Shown here: positions 1 to 7,392 of the stretch, in pieces
Layout of the letters: every line of letters begins with the position of its first letter
Position numbering within the stretch: position 1 is the stretch's first letter
Assembly (NCBI RefSeq): GCF_029581275.1
Contig: NZ_CP120742.1
Location: 4,216,501 to 4,280,500, forward strand
From: Micromonospora sp. WMMD1155
GTDB lineage: Bacteria > Actinomycetota > Actinomycetes > Mycobacteriales > Micromonosporaceae
DNA: 64,000 nt
Direction of reading: 5' to 3'
Program-made: the position numbers and the translations under genes
The notes under the pieces: model-generated
The model's input: the letters and a program-made list of their open reading frames with translations, nothing else
Databases searched by the model: none
What the model was told of the DNA's origin: nothing

Positions 1-1
1 G

Positions 2-310
2 CTCATCGTCGTCACCGAGTTCGCCGCCGCCGGGCTGGGTGCCGCCGTGCTGGTCGCCGCCGGCTGGTCCGAGTACGTGCCGGTGCTGGTCTGCCTGGTG
101 GTCGGCCTGCACTTCTTCCCGCTCGCCCCGCTCCTGCGGGATCCGCTGCTTCGTCCGCTCGGCGTCGCGCTGTGCCTGGTCGCGGCGGCGGGGCTCGTCA
201 CCGGCCTCGCCTCGGCGGTCTCCGCGGGTCTGGTGGTCGGCGTCGGCGCGGGACTGCTGCTGCTCGGCTACGCAGTGCAGGCGCTGGTCCGCGCGTACCG
301 ACCGGCCTGA
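2..310 (+). CDS. C-terminal part of a multi-pass membrane protein (gene starts upstream)
   Basis: The reading frame is open from the first full codon at base 2 to a TGA at 308-310, so the gene begins outside the window. The visible 102 residues are almost entirely hydrophobic (Leu, Val, Ala, Gly) and form about three membrane segments, with the short polar tail RAYRPA at the end. No family motif is visible. An internal ATG at 47 could start a shorter protein, but it lies inside a hydrophobic segment and coding continues upstream of it. Function unknown; likely an integral membrane protein of the cytoplasmic membrane. Confidence 0.6.
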   Translation, partial: LIVVTEFAAAGLGAAVLVAAGWSEYVPVLVCLVVGLHFFPLAPLLRDPLLRPLGVALCLVAAAGLVTGLASAVSAGLVVGVGAGLLLLGYAVQALVRAYRPA

Positions 311-331
311 GCGAACGCCGACGAGCACCGC

Positions 332-559
332 TCAACGGGCTCTGGCCCAGGTGACGAATCTGTCGGTCAGCGGATCGTGTCCAGGCAGATCCCCGGCCGC
401 TTCGTCCAGCAACGCGGCGAGGTAGATGAGCAGTCCGGTGCGGTTGTCGCGATACTCACCGAGTAACGACAGGCGGGCGGGCGAGCACGGCCACGCGGCA
501 CCGCAGACCCGGCACCGCCAGGACGGGCGTGCCGCCACGTGCGGGCGGTAGCGGGGCAT
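332..559 (-). CDS. Small Cys-containing actinobacterial protein (75 aa)
   Basis: A 75-residue protein with an N-terminal MPRYRPH and a CRVCGAAWPC cluster that could hold a metal, followed by an amphipathic helix (RTGLLIYLAALLDEAAGDL). Similar short proteins are common next to XRE/DUF397 gene pairs in Micromonosporaceae and are sometimes labelled flavin reductase, although nothing here could bind a flavin. It is transcribed divergently from the XRE regulator that starts at 810, with about 250 bases between them. Real gene likely from composition and context; function unknown. Confidence 0.6.
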   Translation of the reverse strand: MPRYRPHVAARPSWRCRVCGAAWPCSPARLSLLGEYRDNRTGLLIYLAALLDEAAGDLPGHDPLTDRFVTWARAR

Positions 560-809
560 CAGTGCCCGCCACCGTCATGAGCCGACCAGGTGAGTCGCAC
601 GAAGGAACCTCCATCGGTGGGTGGAAGCGCCCCGGACCGGGGGTCCCGGGGCGCTCCCGGCCTGGTTCCGCCCGCCGTCCGATCCCGTGAGCGGTTCCGC
701 TGGGTGACAGTCTGGTGATCCCGCGACTACGGTGGGAGGTTCCGCATGTCGACGGCCAGCGCGTACGTCGGGCGGTCCGGCACGGTACGAAGATGTACGG
801 AGGTTGTCC
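560..809. other. Divergent intergenic region upstream of the XRE regulator
   Basis: About 250 bases separate the divergent genes at 559 (minus) and 810 (plus). No convincing ORF is seen. GGAGG at 799-803, six bases before GTG at 810, is a good ribosome binding site and sets the start of the XRE gene. A GC-rich inverted segment around 632-655 (CCCCGGACC / GGTCCCGGGG) could form a hairpin. Confidence 0.4.
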
Positions 810-1613
810 GTGGAGAGTTCGTCCATGCTGGAGCACTTCGCGGAGGAACTGCGGCTGGCCCGAGCCTCCAGCGGCATGTCACAGGCAGGGCTCGCCGACG
901 CGCTGAGCTACTCGGGTGCGCTGGTCGCCAAGGTGGAGACGTCCGAGCGTCGACCGAGTCTGGACTTCGCGCGACGGTGTGACGCCGTGTTCCAGGCCGA
1001 CGGACGGTTCGAGCGCATCCAACGGCGGATCAGCCGGGAGACCGTCGTACCGTGGTTCCGCGACTGGGCCGGCATCGAACAGGAAACCACCGCCCTGCGC
1101 TCGTTCGAGCCGCTTTGTGTGCCAGGTTTGTTGCAGACCGAGGGCTACGCGCGCGCCCTACTGACCGGCGGCGGGCTGTTCGCGCCGGACGAGATCGAGC
1201 AACAGGTGACGACCAGGCTTGACCGGCAGGCGCTGCTCGCCCGTGACCGACCACCGCTGCTTACGGCCGTGATCGACGAGCACGTGCTGCGCCGAACCGT
1301 CGGCGGGCCGGAAGTCATGCGCGAGCAGATCCAGCACCTCGTGAAACTTGGCTCGACGATCCCCCGGGTCCGAATCCAGGTAGTGCCGACCTCCGCTGGT
1401 GCTTACGCTGGGCTCGGAGGGCCCTTCGTGATCGCTAGCTCGGCGCAGGGAGAGGACCTTGTCTACCTCGCTGGCCAGCGTCATGGGCAGGTCATCGACC
1501 GATCCGATTACGTGCGTCAGATGGTCGAGGTATGGGAGTCGATCCGGGGTGAGGCACTATCGCACGGGCAGTCCCTTGATCTCATGGCGGAAGTGGCGGA
1601 GACATGGATTTGA
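810..1613 (+). CDS. XRE-family regulator with DUF5753 (Scr1-type) domain
   Basis: A 267-aa DNA-binding protein. Residues about 10-65 are a Cro/C1-type helix-turn-helix (SGMSQAGLADALSYSGALVAKVE); residues about 80-265 are the DUF5753 effector domain typical of actinobacterial XRE proteins (FEPLCVPGLLQTEGYARALL, then VRIQVVPTSAGAYAGLGGPF). The GTG at 810 is chosen because GGAGG precedes it by six bases; an in-frame ATG at 825 is a weaker alternative. The stop overlaps the start of the DUF397 gene, so the two are translationally coupled. Such XRE/DUF397 pairs act as developmental or toxin-antitoxin-like regulators in streptomycetes; the target here is unknown. Confidence 0.9.
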   Translation: MESSSMLEHFAEELRLARASSGMSQAGLADALSYSGALVAKVETSERRPSLDFARRCDAVFQADGRFERIQRRISRETVVPWFRDWAGIEQETTALRSFEPLCVPGLLQTEGYARALLTGGGLFAPDEIEQQVTTRLDRQALLARDRPPLLTAVIDEHVLRRTVGGPEVMREQIQHLVKLGSTIPRVRIQVVPTSAGAYAGLGGPFVIASSAQGEDLVYLAGQRHGQVIDRSDYVRQMVEVWESIRGEALSHGQSLDLMAEVAETWI

Positions 1614-1798
1614 CCGGTGCCTGGTGGCGCAGGAGCACTCGTAGTGGCCCGGACGGCGGCAACTGCGTGGAGGTTGCCGACAATCTGTCCGGGCTGGTGG
1701 CCGTCCGGGATTCCAAGGACCCGGCCGGGCCGGTGCTCGTCTTCACGCCCGAGGCGTGGCGCACGTTCGTCGGGTCCGATCCCGTCCGCCGGGTGTGA
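1604..1798 (+). CDS. DUF397 domain protein, partner of the XRE regulator
   Basis: A 64-aa protein that is a single DUF397 domain: WWRRSTRSGPDGGNCVEVA near the start, then VAVRDSKDP and a C-terminal FTPEAWRTFV. The ATG lies inside the last codons of the upstream XRE gene (10-base overlap), so it is made by coupled translation. DUF397 proteins pair one-to-one with XRE-DUF5753 proteins and probably modulate them. Length is normal for the family. Confidence 0.93.
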   Translation: MDLTGAWWRRSTRSGPDGGNCVEVADNLSGLVAVRDSKDPAGPVLVFTPEAWRTFVGSDPVRRV

Positions 1799-2190
1799 TC
1801 GACTCCAGGTCGGCGATATGGGGGTGTCCCGGGCGCGGCGATACCGCCTCATCGCCGATGTGGAGTGGATCGTCACGACGACCCGCCGCGAGCAAGGTGT
1901 GGTGCCACCGAAGACCCGGCTGACGAGTGGGCGAGCCCGACGACTGCGCGTCGGTCCGCTGATCGACTCGGATTTCAGGAGAACGGGGCATCCGGCGGCG
2001 ATTGATACCCCGACTTTCTGCAAACCGAGTCGATCAAGGCTGCGGGCGCGTCGAGCATGGTCGGCGCGCCGGTCGAGGTCGGCGAAACCCGGACGACGCG
2101 TCGACCGCGTAGCCGTAGGGTGACCGGCGGTCTGTCGTACCCCGGGGGTAGACAGGTCGTGATGGCCGGCGCGGTGGGCGGGGTGGTCGT
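1799..2190 (+). other. Intergenic region with a possible coding remnant upstream of the ABC-2 permeases
   Basis: No recognisable gene. A stop-free stretch from 2006 to 2194 in the frame that ends with TGA at 2192-2194 overlaps the GTG start of the permease (GTGA). This is the arrangement expected for the 3' end of an ABC ATPase gene, but its translation shows no ATPase motif. It may be a remnant, or chance. An ORF on the other strand across the same bases is no more convincing. Confidence 0.3.
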
Positions 2191-2979
2191 GTGAGTGTGG
2201 CGGGGTCGACGCGGTTCCCGTGGGTGCCGGCGTACGCGGTGTTCGAGCACTACCTGGTCGGTCTGCGGCGCACCTGGCGGGCGGGGGTGTTCTCCTCTTT
2301 CCTGTTGCCGGTGCTGACGGTCCTCGGCTTCGGGCTGGGCGTCGGGGCCTACATCGACCAGGGTGTCGGCGGGGTGCGTTACGTCGACTGGTTGGTGCCC
2401 GGTCTGATCGCCTCGACCGCGCTCCAGGTGACCGTCGGCGATTCCACCTGGCCGGTGTTCAGCAACTTCCAGTGGGTCAAGACCTACTTCTCGCAGGCCG
2501 CCTCACCGCTGCGGGTGGGCGACATCGTGGCCGGGCACCTGGCCTTCGTGCTGTTCCGGGTGCTCACCACGATCGCGGCGTTCCTGCTGGTCACCGGGCT
2601 GTTCGGAGCGTTGCGGTCGCCGTGGGCGGTGGCCACCCTGCCGGTCGTGGCGGTGCTCGCGCTGGCCGTCGCCGCGCCGACCTTCGCGTACGCCGCGTCG
2701 GTGTCGAGCGACAGCTGGCTCGCGATGCTGTTCCGGTTCGCGGTCATCCCGATGACGCTCTTCGCCGGGGTGTTCTTCCCGGTCGAGTCGTTGCCTGACG
2801 CGCTGCGGTGGCTGGCATACGTGACGCCGTTGTGGCACGCCGTCGACCTGTGCCGCGCGGCCACGTTGGGTGTCGCCCCGCAGTGGTCGATCGTCGGGCA
2901 CGTGCTCTACCTGGGTGCCTGGGCCGCCGCCGGTTGGCTGTTGGCGGTGCGCACCTTCCGTCGCAAGCTCGTCGTCTGA
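2191..2979 (+). CDS. ABC-2 type transporter permease (first of a pair)
   Basis: A 262-aa integral membrane protein with about six membrane segments of the ABC-2 family (drug, lipid or polysaccharide export). Typical features are the cytoplasmic N-terminal segment before the first helix, LTVLGFGLGVGAYIDQG after it, and the late VIPMTLFAGVFFPVESLP segment followed by LRWLAYVTPLWHAVDLCR, the family hallmark near the C terminus. The start is GTG at 2191, overlapping the stop of a preceding frame. The second permease follows 11 bases after its stop, so both probably form one heteromeric channel. No ATPase gene is adjacent. Confidence 0.9.
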   Translation: MSVAGSTRFPWVPAYAVFEHYLVGLRRTWRAGVFSSFLLPVLTVLGFGLGVGAYIDQGVGGVRYVDWLVPGLIASTALQVTVGDSTWPVFSNFQWVKTYFSQAASPLRVGDIVAGHLAFVLFRVLTTIAAFLLVTGLFGALRSPWAVATLPVVAVLALAVAAPTFAYAASVSSDSWLAMLFRFAVIPMTLFAGVFFPVESLPDALRWLAYVTPLWHAVDLCRAATLGVAPQWSIVGHVLYLGAWAAAGWLLAVRTFRRKLVV

Positions 2980-2990
2980 GAGAGGCTGTC

Positions 2991-3800
2991 GTGGTCACGC
3001 TGATCCTGCCCCGGCTGGTCGACGTCTCCGCCGCGTCCCGGCGGTCGGCGTCAGTGGTCGAGCGCAACGTCGCGGCGCTGAAGTCGGTCTACTGGCTGCT
3101 GCTGCTCTCCGGCTTCGTGGAGCCGCTGCTCTACCTGCTCTCCATCGGGGTGGGCGTCGGCGCGCTGGTCGGCGATCTGCCGCTGCCCGATGGGCGGCTG
3201 GTTTCGTACGCCGCGTTCGTGGCCCCGGCGATGCTCGCCTCCTCGGCGATGACCGGCGCGCTCGCGGAGACCACGTTCAACTTCTTCGGCAAGATGAAAT
3301 ACATGAAGCTGTACGACGGGATGATCGCCACCCCGGTACGGCCGTTCGAGATCGCCGTCGGCGAGCTGGGTTGGGCGATGCTGCGGGGCAGCGCCTACTC
3401 GGCCGCGTTCCTCGGGGTGATGGTCGCTCTGGATCTGACCAGCGTGACCCGGGCGCTGACCGCTCTGCCGGCGGCGGTGCTGGTCGGGTTCGCGTTCGGG
3501 GCGCTTGGCATGGCGATCTCCACGCTCATGCGGAGCTGGCAGGATTTCGACCTGGTCGGCTCCGCCCAGTTCACCCTCTTCCTGTTCTCCGGCACCTTCG
3601 TGCCGGCGCAGGCCTACCCGACGGTGCTGCGCTGGCTGGTCGAGATCACTCCGCTCTACCGCTCGGTGCACCTGATCCGTGGGGTCACGTTGGGCAGCGG
3701 CGGGTGGCTCTGGCTGCTCGACGTGCTCTACCTGCTGGTGGTGATGGCGGTCGGCCTGCTGGTGGCCTCGCGCCGGATGGGCAGGTTGCTCTACAAGTAG
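2991..3800 (+). CDS. ABC-2 type transporter permease (second of a pair)
   Basis: A 269-aa ABC-2 permease, paralogous to the preceding gene. It has six hydrophobic segments, the conserved LFLFSGTFVPAQAYP segment and LRWLVEITPLYRSVHLIRG near the end. The start is placed at GTG 2991 behind GAGAGG (2979-2984); the longer open frame upstream only overlaps the previous gene. It likely assembles with the first permease. The missing ATPase must be encoded elsewhere or has been lost from this locus. Confidence 0.9.
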   Translation: MVTLILPRLVDVSAASRRSASVVERNVAALKSVYWLLLLSGFVEPLLYLLSIGVGVGALVGDLPLPDGRLVSYAAFVAPAMLASSAMTGALAETTFNFFGKMKYMKLYDGMIATPVRPFEIAVGELGWAMLRGSAYSAAFLGVMVALDLTSVTRALTALPAAVLVGFAFGALGMAISTLMRSWQDFDLVGSAQFTLFLFSGTFVPAQAYPTVLRWLVEITPLYRSVHLIRGVTLGSGGWLWLLDVLYLLVVMAVGLLVASRRMGRLLYK

Positions 3801-3864
3801 GGGTTACGCCCGACCGTCGACGGGGCATGTCCGGAGGTGACACCGCCGACGATGAGGAGGGGCG

Positions 3865-4890
3865 ATGGCCTCGAACGAGTCTCCCGCCCAGCGGGAGCAG
3901 GAGCGTGCTCCCGCCAGCGCGCCGGTCGGTCCCGACGCGGGCCCGGACAGCCCCACCGACCTGCCCGGCAGTGGATGGAAGGCGGCCCTACGTCGGACGA
4001 TCAGCGAATTCCAGGACGACAGCCTGACCGACTGGGCGGCGGCGCTCACCTACTACGGGGTGTTGTCCATCTTCCCCGGCCTGCTGGTGCTGATCTCGAT
4101 CCTCGGCCTGCTCGGCGAGAGCGCCACCCAGGGCGTCACGGACACTGTCAACCAGGCGGTGCCCGAAGACAGCATCCGGAAGATCATCACCGACGCGATC
4201 GGTGCCGCTGACAACGGTGGCTTGGCCAGCATCGCGGCGATCATCGGTCTGGTGGCGGCGTTCTGGTCCGCCTCCGGCTACGTCGGCGCGTTCATGCGCG
4301 CCTCGAACACGATCTACGACGTGCCGGAGGGGCGGCCGATCTGGAAGACGCTGCCGATCCGGCTCGGCGTGACGGCGGTGATCGGGGTGCTGCTGCTGGC
4401 CAGCGCGGTGATCGTGGTGTTCACCGGTCGCCTGGCCGAGTCGGTCGGCGACGTGATCGGGGTCGGCTCGACGGCGGTCGCGGTGTGGGACATCGCCAAG
4501 TGGCCGGTGCTGCTGGTCCTGGTCAGCCTGATGTTCGCGATTCTCTACTGGGCTTCGCCGAACGCGCGCCACGGTGGTTTCCGCTGGGTCAGCCCGGGCG
4601 GTGTGCTGGCGGTGGTGATCTGGCTGGTGATCTCCGGGCTGTTCGCGTTCTACGTGAGCAACTTCGGGTCGTACGACAAGACGTACGGGACGCTGGCCGG
4701 CGTGATCATCTTCTTGGTCTGGCTGTGGCTCAGCAACATCGCGATCCTGCTGGGCGCCGAGTTCGACGCCGAGTTGGAGCGCGGTCGAGCCATCGCGGCG
4801 GGGCACGCCGCCGACGACGAGCCGTACGTCGAACTGCGTGACGACCGCAAGCTCCGCAAGAAGCGCAACCAGCGCGGTTCGGTCGACTGA
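3865..4890 (+). CDS. YihY/BrkB-family inner membrane protein
   Basis: A 341-aa membrane protein of the YihY/BrkB family. A hydrophilic N-terminal tail (residues 1-45) leads to the conserved entry region DSLTDWAAALTYYGVLSIFPGLL, then about six transmembrane segments, ending with GTLAGVIIFLVWLWLSNIAILLGAEFDAELER, the family C-terminal signature. A basic tail closes the protein. A good ribosome binding site (GAGGAGGGG) precedes the ATG. Older papers called such proteins ribonuclease BN; the present view is a membrane protein of uncertain transport role. It appears monocistronic and is followed by a strong terminator. Confidence 0.93.
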   Translation: MASNESPAQREQERAPASAPVGPDAGPDSPTDLPGSGWKAALRRTISEFQDDSLTDWAAALTYYGVLSIFPGLLVLISILGLLGESATQGVTDTVNQAVPEDSIRKIITDAIGAADNGGLASIAAIIGLVAAFWSASGYVGAFMRASNTIYDVPEGRPIWKTLPIRLGVTAVIGVLLLASAVIVVFTGRLAESVGDVIGVGSTAVAVWDIAKWPVLLVLVSLMFAILYWASPNARHGGFRWVSPGGVLAVVIWLVISGLFAFYVSNFGSYDKTYGTLAGVIIFLVWLWLSNIAILLGAEFDAELERGRAIAAGHAADDEPYVELRDDRKLRKKRNQRGSVD

Positions 4891-4896
4891 CATGAT

Positions 4897-4943
4897 GCTT
4901 CCCTGGCTGCCGGAAACATGCTGAAACCGGCAGCCAGGGAAGC
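4897..4943. terminator. Bidirectional terminator, 17-bp perfect stem
   Basis: Arms 4897-4913 and 4927-4943 are perfect inverted complements of 17 bases around a 13-base loop. The hairpin lies between the convergent BrkB-like gene (ends 4890) and the secreted-protein gene (ends 4962), so it can stop transcription from both sides. Confidence 0.85.
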
Positions 4944-4961
4944 GCATTGTGGAGCCGACCG

Positions 4962-5435
4962 TCAGCTACAGGCTGAGGTGAGGCACCAACCGTTGAGGGT
5001 GACTTCCTGGAGGTCGTTCACCTTGTGCCAACCGGGGTAGTATTTGTTGCCCACGCTGTCGTAATAAATGTAGCCGCTGGGCACCTGGAAACCGTCGGTG
5101 TCACGGAAGTCGTAGTAATACGACGAGTCGGATGCGCTGCCCTGGCCGGCTGGCAACCACATCGTCTTGCTGTTGGTCGGCCAGTTGCCCGAGAGCTTCA
5201 CGGATCGGCCCAGCCGGTTCTTCACCTCACCGCAGAAGATGCCGGCGGTGCAGTTTCCGAGCGGGGCGAAGTCCGAGCCAGCGGGGTTGGAAGCGGCCTG
5301 CTGGACGGGCGCGGCGGCCGCTGACGCGACGGCGGAGCCCGTCGATTCCGGCGCTGCCTGGGCCGCCGATGGCACCAGGAAAGCGAAGAAGGTCGCTGCG
5401 GACACGGCCGCGATAAATCGCGTCGGTCGATTCAT
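4962..5435 (-). CDS. Small secreted protein of unknown function
   Basis: A 157-aa protein with a clear Sec signal peptide (MNRPTRF, a hydrophobic stretch, then the cleavage site PSAAQAAPES near residue 28), an Ala-rich linker to about residue 55, and a compact Tyr-rich C-terminal domain with four Cys (NCTAGIFCG early and NGWCLTSACS at the end) that could form two disulfides. It contains a run of aromatic residues (SSYYYDFRDTDG). No enzymatic motif is seen. Size and Cys pattern resemble small extracellular inhibitors or antimicrobial-type proteins, but this is only a guess. Confidence 0.8.
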   Translation of the reverse strand: MNRPTRFIAAVSAATFFAFLVPSAAQAAPESTGSAVASAAAAPVQQAASNPAGSDFAPLGNCTAGIFCGEVKNRLGRSVKLSGNWPTNSKTMWLPAGQGSASDSSYYYDFRDTDGFQVPSGYIYYDSVGNKYYPGWHKVNDLQEVTLNGWCLTSACS

Positions 5436-5779
5436 TGGGGTCCTTCCCGTCGGGGTTTTCGGGCACGACAGAACGGCGTTTCATCGCGATAGGAGATTTG
5501 CGGTGCGCGATTCGACCCGGTGGCTGTCGATGTCCAGGGACGCTATCGGTCACGTTGATGACTGTCAACGTCCTTTGCAATTGTTGTGGTGCTGGACGCG
5601 GGCTGTTCAGCAGGCCCTCCGCCGGCGTATTAGCTGCTTGAGCAGGGTTTTGCGCCGACGCCGCGAGAGCGCCCGGCGCCGCTGGAGTTCCGCCCGAGCT
5701 GACCCCATCGGATTCGCCCGACCCGCGCTGGGTTGAGACCTGCCCGCCCTGCCCGCGCCTGCGCCGACTGCTCGTCCTC

Positions 5780-5857
5780 AAGATCCGCGCAGTATCGGGG
5801 ATGTTGCTGCCTCCACGCGTAGGGAGGCAGCACTTTCCCCGATACTGCGCGGATCTT
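5780..5857. repeat. Nested inverted repeat, member of a dispersed hairpin family
   Basis: Outer arms 5780-5800 and 5837-5857 are perfect 21-base complements. Inside them, 5805-5814 and 5823-5832 form a second 10-bp stem around the loop ACGCGTAG. The inner part (GGGATGTTGCTG, yCTCC, CGCGT, GAGGC, GCA) recurs three times at 29679-29779, so this is a dispersed repeat rather than a simple terminator. Confidence 0.75.
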
Positions 5858-6037
5858 CCGGCGGATTCCGCGCTCTCCGGTGGGGCGGGCGCTCATGATC
5901 GTGAAACAACCTGGATGTAGTGGTCTCCCGGCGCGTCGACACCCCTGCCTCGAGGATGTTGCGCGGGGCGCGGGGCGGACAGGGCGGACAGGGCTGACGC
6001 ACGGCGTCGCCGATCCGTCCTCCGCAAGCACGACCAA

Positions 6038-6063
6038 AACTTCTGTCCGTTTGAGCAAAAGTT
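6038..6063. promoter_or_regulatory. Candidate operator upstream of the ROK regulator
   Basis: AACTTCTG (6038-6045) and CAAAAGTT (6056-6063) form an inverted repeat with one mismatch and a 10-base spacer, about 90 bases before the ROK start. A near copy with the same 10-base spacer lies at 21377-21402 upstream of the secreted sugar dehydrogenase. ROK repressors bind palindromes near their own genes, so this is a plausible autoregulatory site. Confidence 0.5.
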
Positions 6064-6152
6064 AGCGCCGGAACAGCCGAAGCTCTGGACAGCTGATGCG
6101 AGCGCTTCTACTGTGTCGGACACAACACATCGGCATTGCGTCGATGTGAACG

Positions 6153-7355
6153 ATGCCAATGCAGAGGCGGCTCTCGGTGCGAACGGTCGACCCCCTACAC
6201 GTGCGACTGTTGCGGTTGCTCCGCGACGAGGGAGCCGTGTCGCGGGCCGAGCTGGGCGACCGACTCCAGATGCCGCGCCCGCGCATGCTCGCCGAGCTGG
6301 ACCGTCTGGTCGCCCTGGGTTACGTCGCCGAGGCGGGGCTCGCCGCCTCCCGGGGTGGCCGTCGCTCGACGCTGGTCGAGCTGAACCCGAAGCTGCGCTT
6401 CGCCGCCGTCGACCTCGGTGCCAGCTCGATGGACATCGAGGTGGTCAACGGCCGCCTCGAACCGGTGGCCCACTACGGCGAGGCGGCCGACATCCGTAAC
6501 GGTCCGAAGGTGACCCTGCAACGGGTCAACGAGTTGCTGCACAAGGCCCGGGTCGACGGGGCGTACGAGCGGTTGGACGCGGTCGGCATCGGCGTACCCG
6601 GTCCGGTCAGCTTCCGCGACGGCGTTCCGGTGTCGCCGCCGATCATGCCGGGCTGGGACCGGCACCCCGTTCGCGAGCTGCTCAGCCGGGAGCACGGCTG
6701 CCCGGCGGTGGTCGACAACGACGTCAACATCATGGCGATCGGTGAGCGCCATGGTGGAGTCGCCCACTCGGTGGACGACTTTCTCTTCGTGAAGATCGGC
6801 ACCGGCATCGGGTGCGGCATCTACCTCACCGGCGAGGTCTACCGGGGCACCGACGGTTGCGCCGGCGACATCGGCCACATTCAGGTCGACTCGCACGGTC
6901 CGATGTGTTCGTGCGGCAACGTCGGTTGCCTGGAAGCGCTGTTCAGCGGTGCCGCGTTGGCCAAGGAGGCCACGGCCGCGGCCCGCAGCGGGGCGTCACC
7001 GGCGTTGGCCGAGCGGATGGCCCTGCGTGGTGTGGTGACCGCCCTCGACGTCGCCGAGGGTGCCGTCGAGGGTGACGTGACCTGCATCCAGCTGATCCGT
7101 GACGGCGGACGGCGGGTCGGTGGTGTGCTCGCCGGCCTGGTCAGCTTCACCAATCCGTCGATGATCGTGATCGGCGGCGGGTTGGCCCAGCTCGGGCACA
7201 TCCTGCTCGCCGAGATCCGCAGCGTGGTCTACCGCCGTTCGCTGCCGTTGGCCACCGGCAACCTGCCCGTCGTGCTGTCCGAGCTCGGTGGTCGAGCCGG
7301 CGTCGCCGGAGCGGCAGTGCTGGCCAGCGACGTCGCCTTCGCGGAAGCCGCATGA
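6153..7355 (+). CDS. ROK-family transcriptional regulator (sugar-responsive repressor)
   Basis: A 400-aa protein with an N-terminal winged helix-turn-helix (residues about 15-75: LLRDEGAVSRAELGDRLQM, RPRMLAELDRL) and a C-terminal ROK sugar-kinase-like domain (about 85-395). The ROK zinc motif is intact (CSCGNVGCLEAL), as are AVDLGASS and GIGVPGPV of the ATPase fold and DIGHIQVD. ROK regulators release DNA when they bind a sugar or its phosphate. The gene is followed after 37 bases by a sugar ABC transporter operon, its likely target. The start is uncertain; ATG 6153, ATG 6159 and GTG 6177 are all in frame and none has a strong ribosome binding site. Confidence 0.92.
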   Translation: MPMQRRLSVRTVDPLHVRLLRLLRDEGAVSRAELGDRLQMPRPRMLAELDRLVALGYVAEAGLAASRGGRRSTLVELNPKLRFAAVDLGASSMDIEVVNGRLEPVAHYGEAADIRNGPKVTLQRVNELLHKARVDGAYERLDAVGIGVPGPVSFRDGVPVSPPIMPGWDRHPVRELLSREHGCPAVVDNDVNIMAIGERHGGVAHSVDDFLFVKIGTGIGCGIYLTGEVYRGTDGCAGDIGHIQVDSHGPMCSCGNVGCLEALFSGAALAKEATAAARSGASPALAERMALRGVVTALDVAEGAVEGDVTCIQLIRDGGRRVGGVLAGLVSFTNPSMIVIGGGLAQLGHILLAEIRSVVYRRSLPLATGNLPVVLSELGGRAGVAGAAVLASDVAFAEAA

Positions 7356-7392
7356 AGTTGACCGAGATGCTGTCGTGAGCGAGGAGGAGACT

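Larger units (their letters stand above)
5436..6152. other. Intergenic region between the secreted protein and the ROK regulator
   Basis: About 700 bases with no convincing gene on either strand; the short open frames have poor codon character. It holds a large nested inverted repeat (5780-5857), a degenerate piece resembling that repeat around 5915-5965, and a palindromic operator candidate at 6038-6063 before the ROK gene. Confidence 0.5.
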
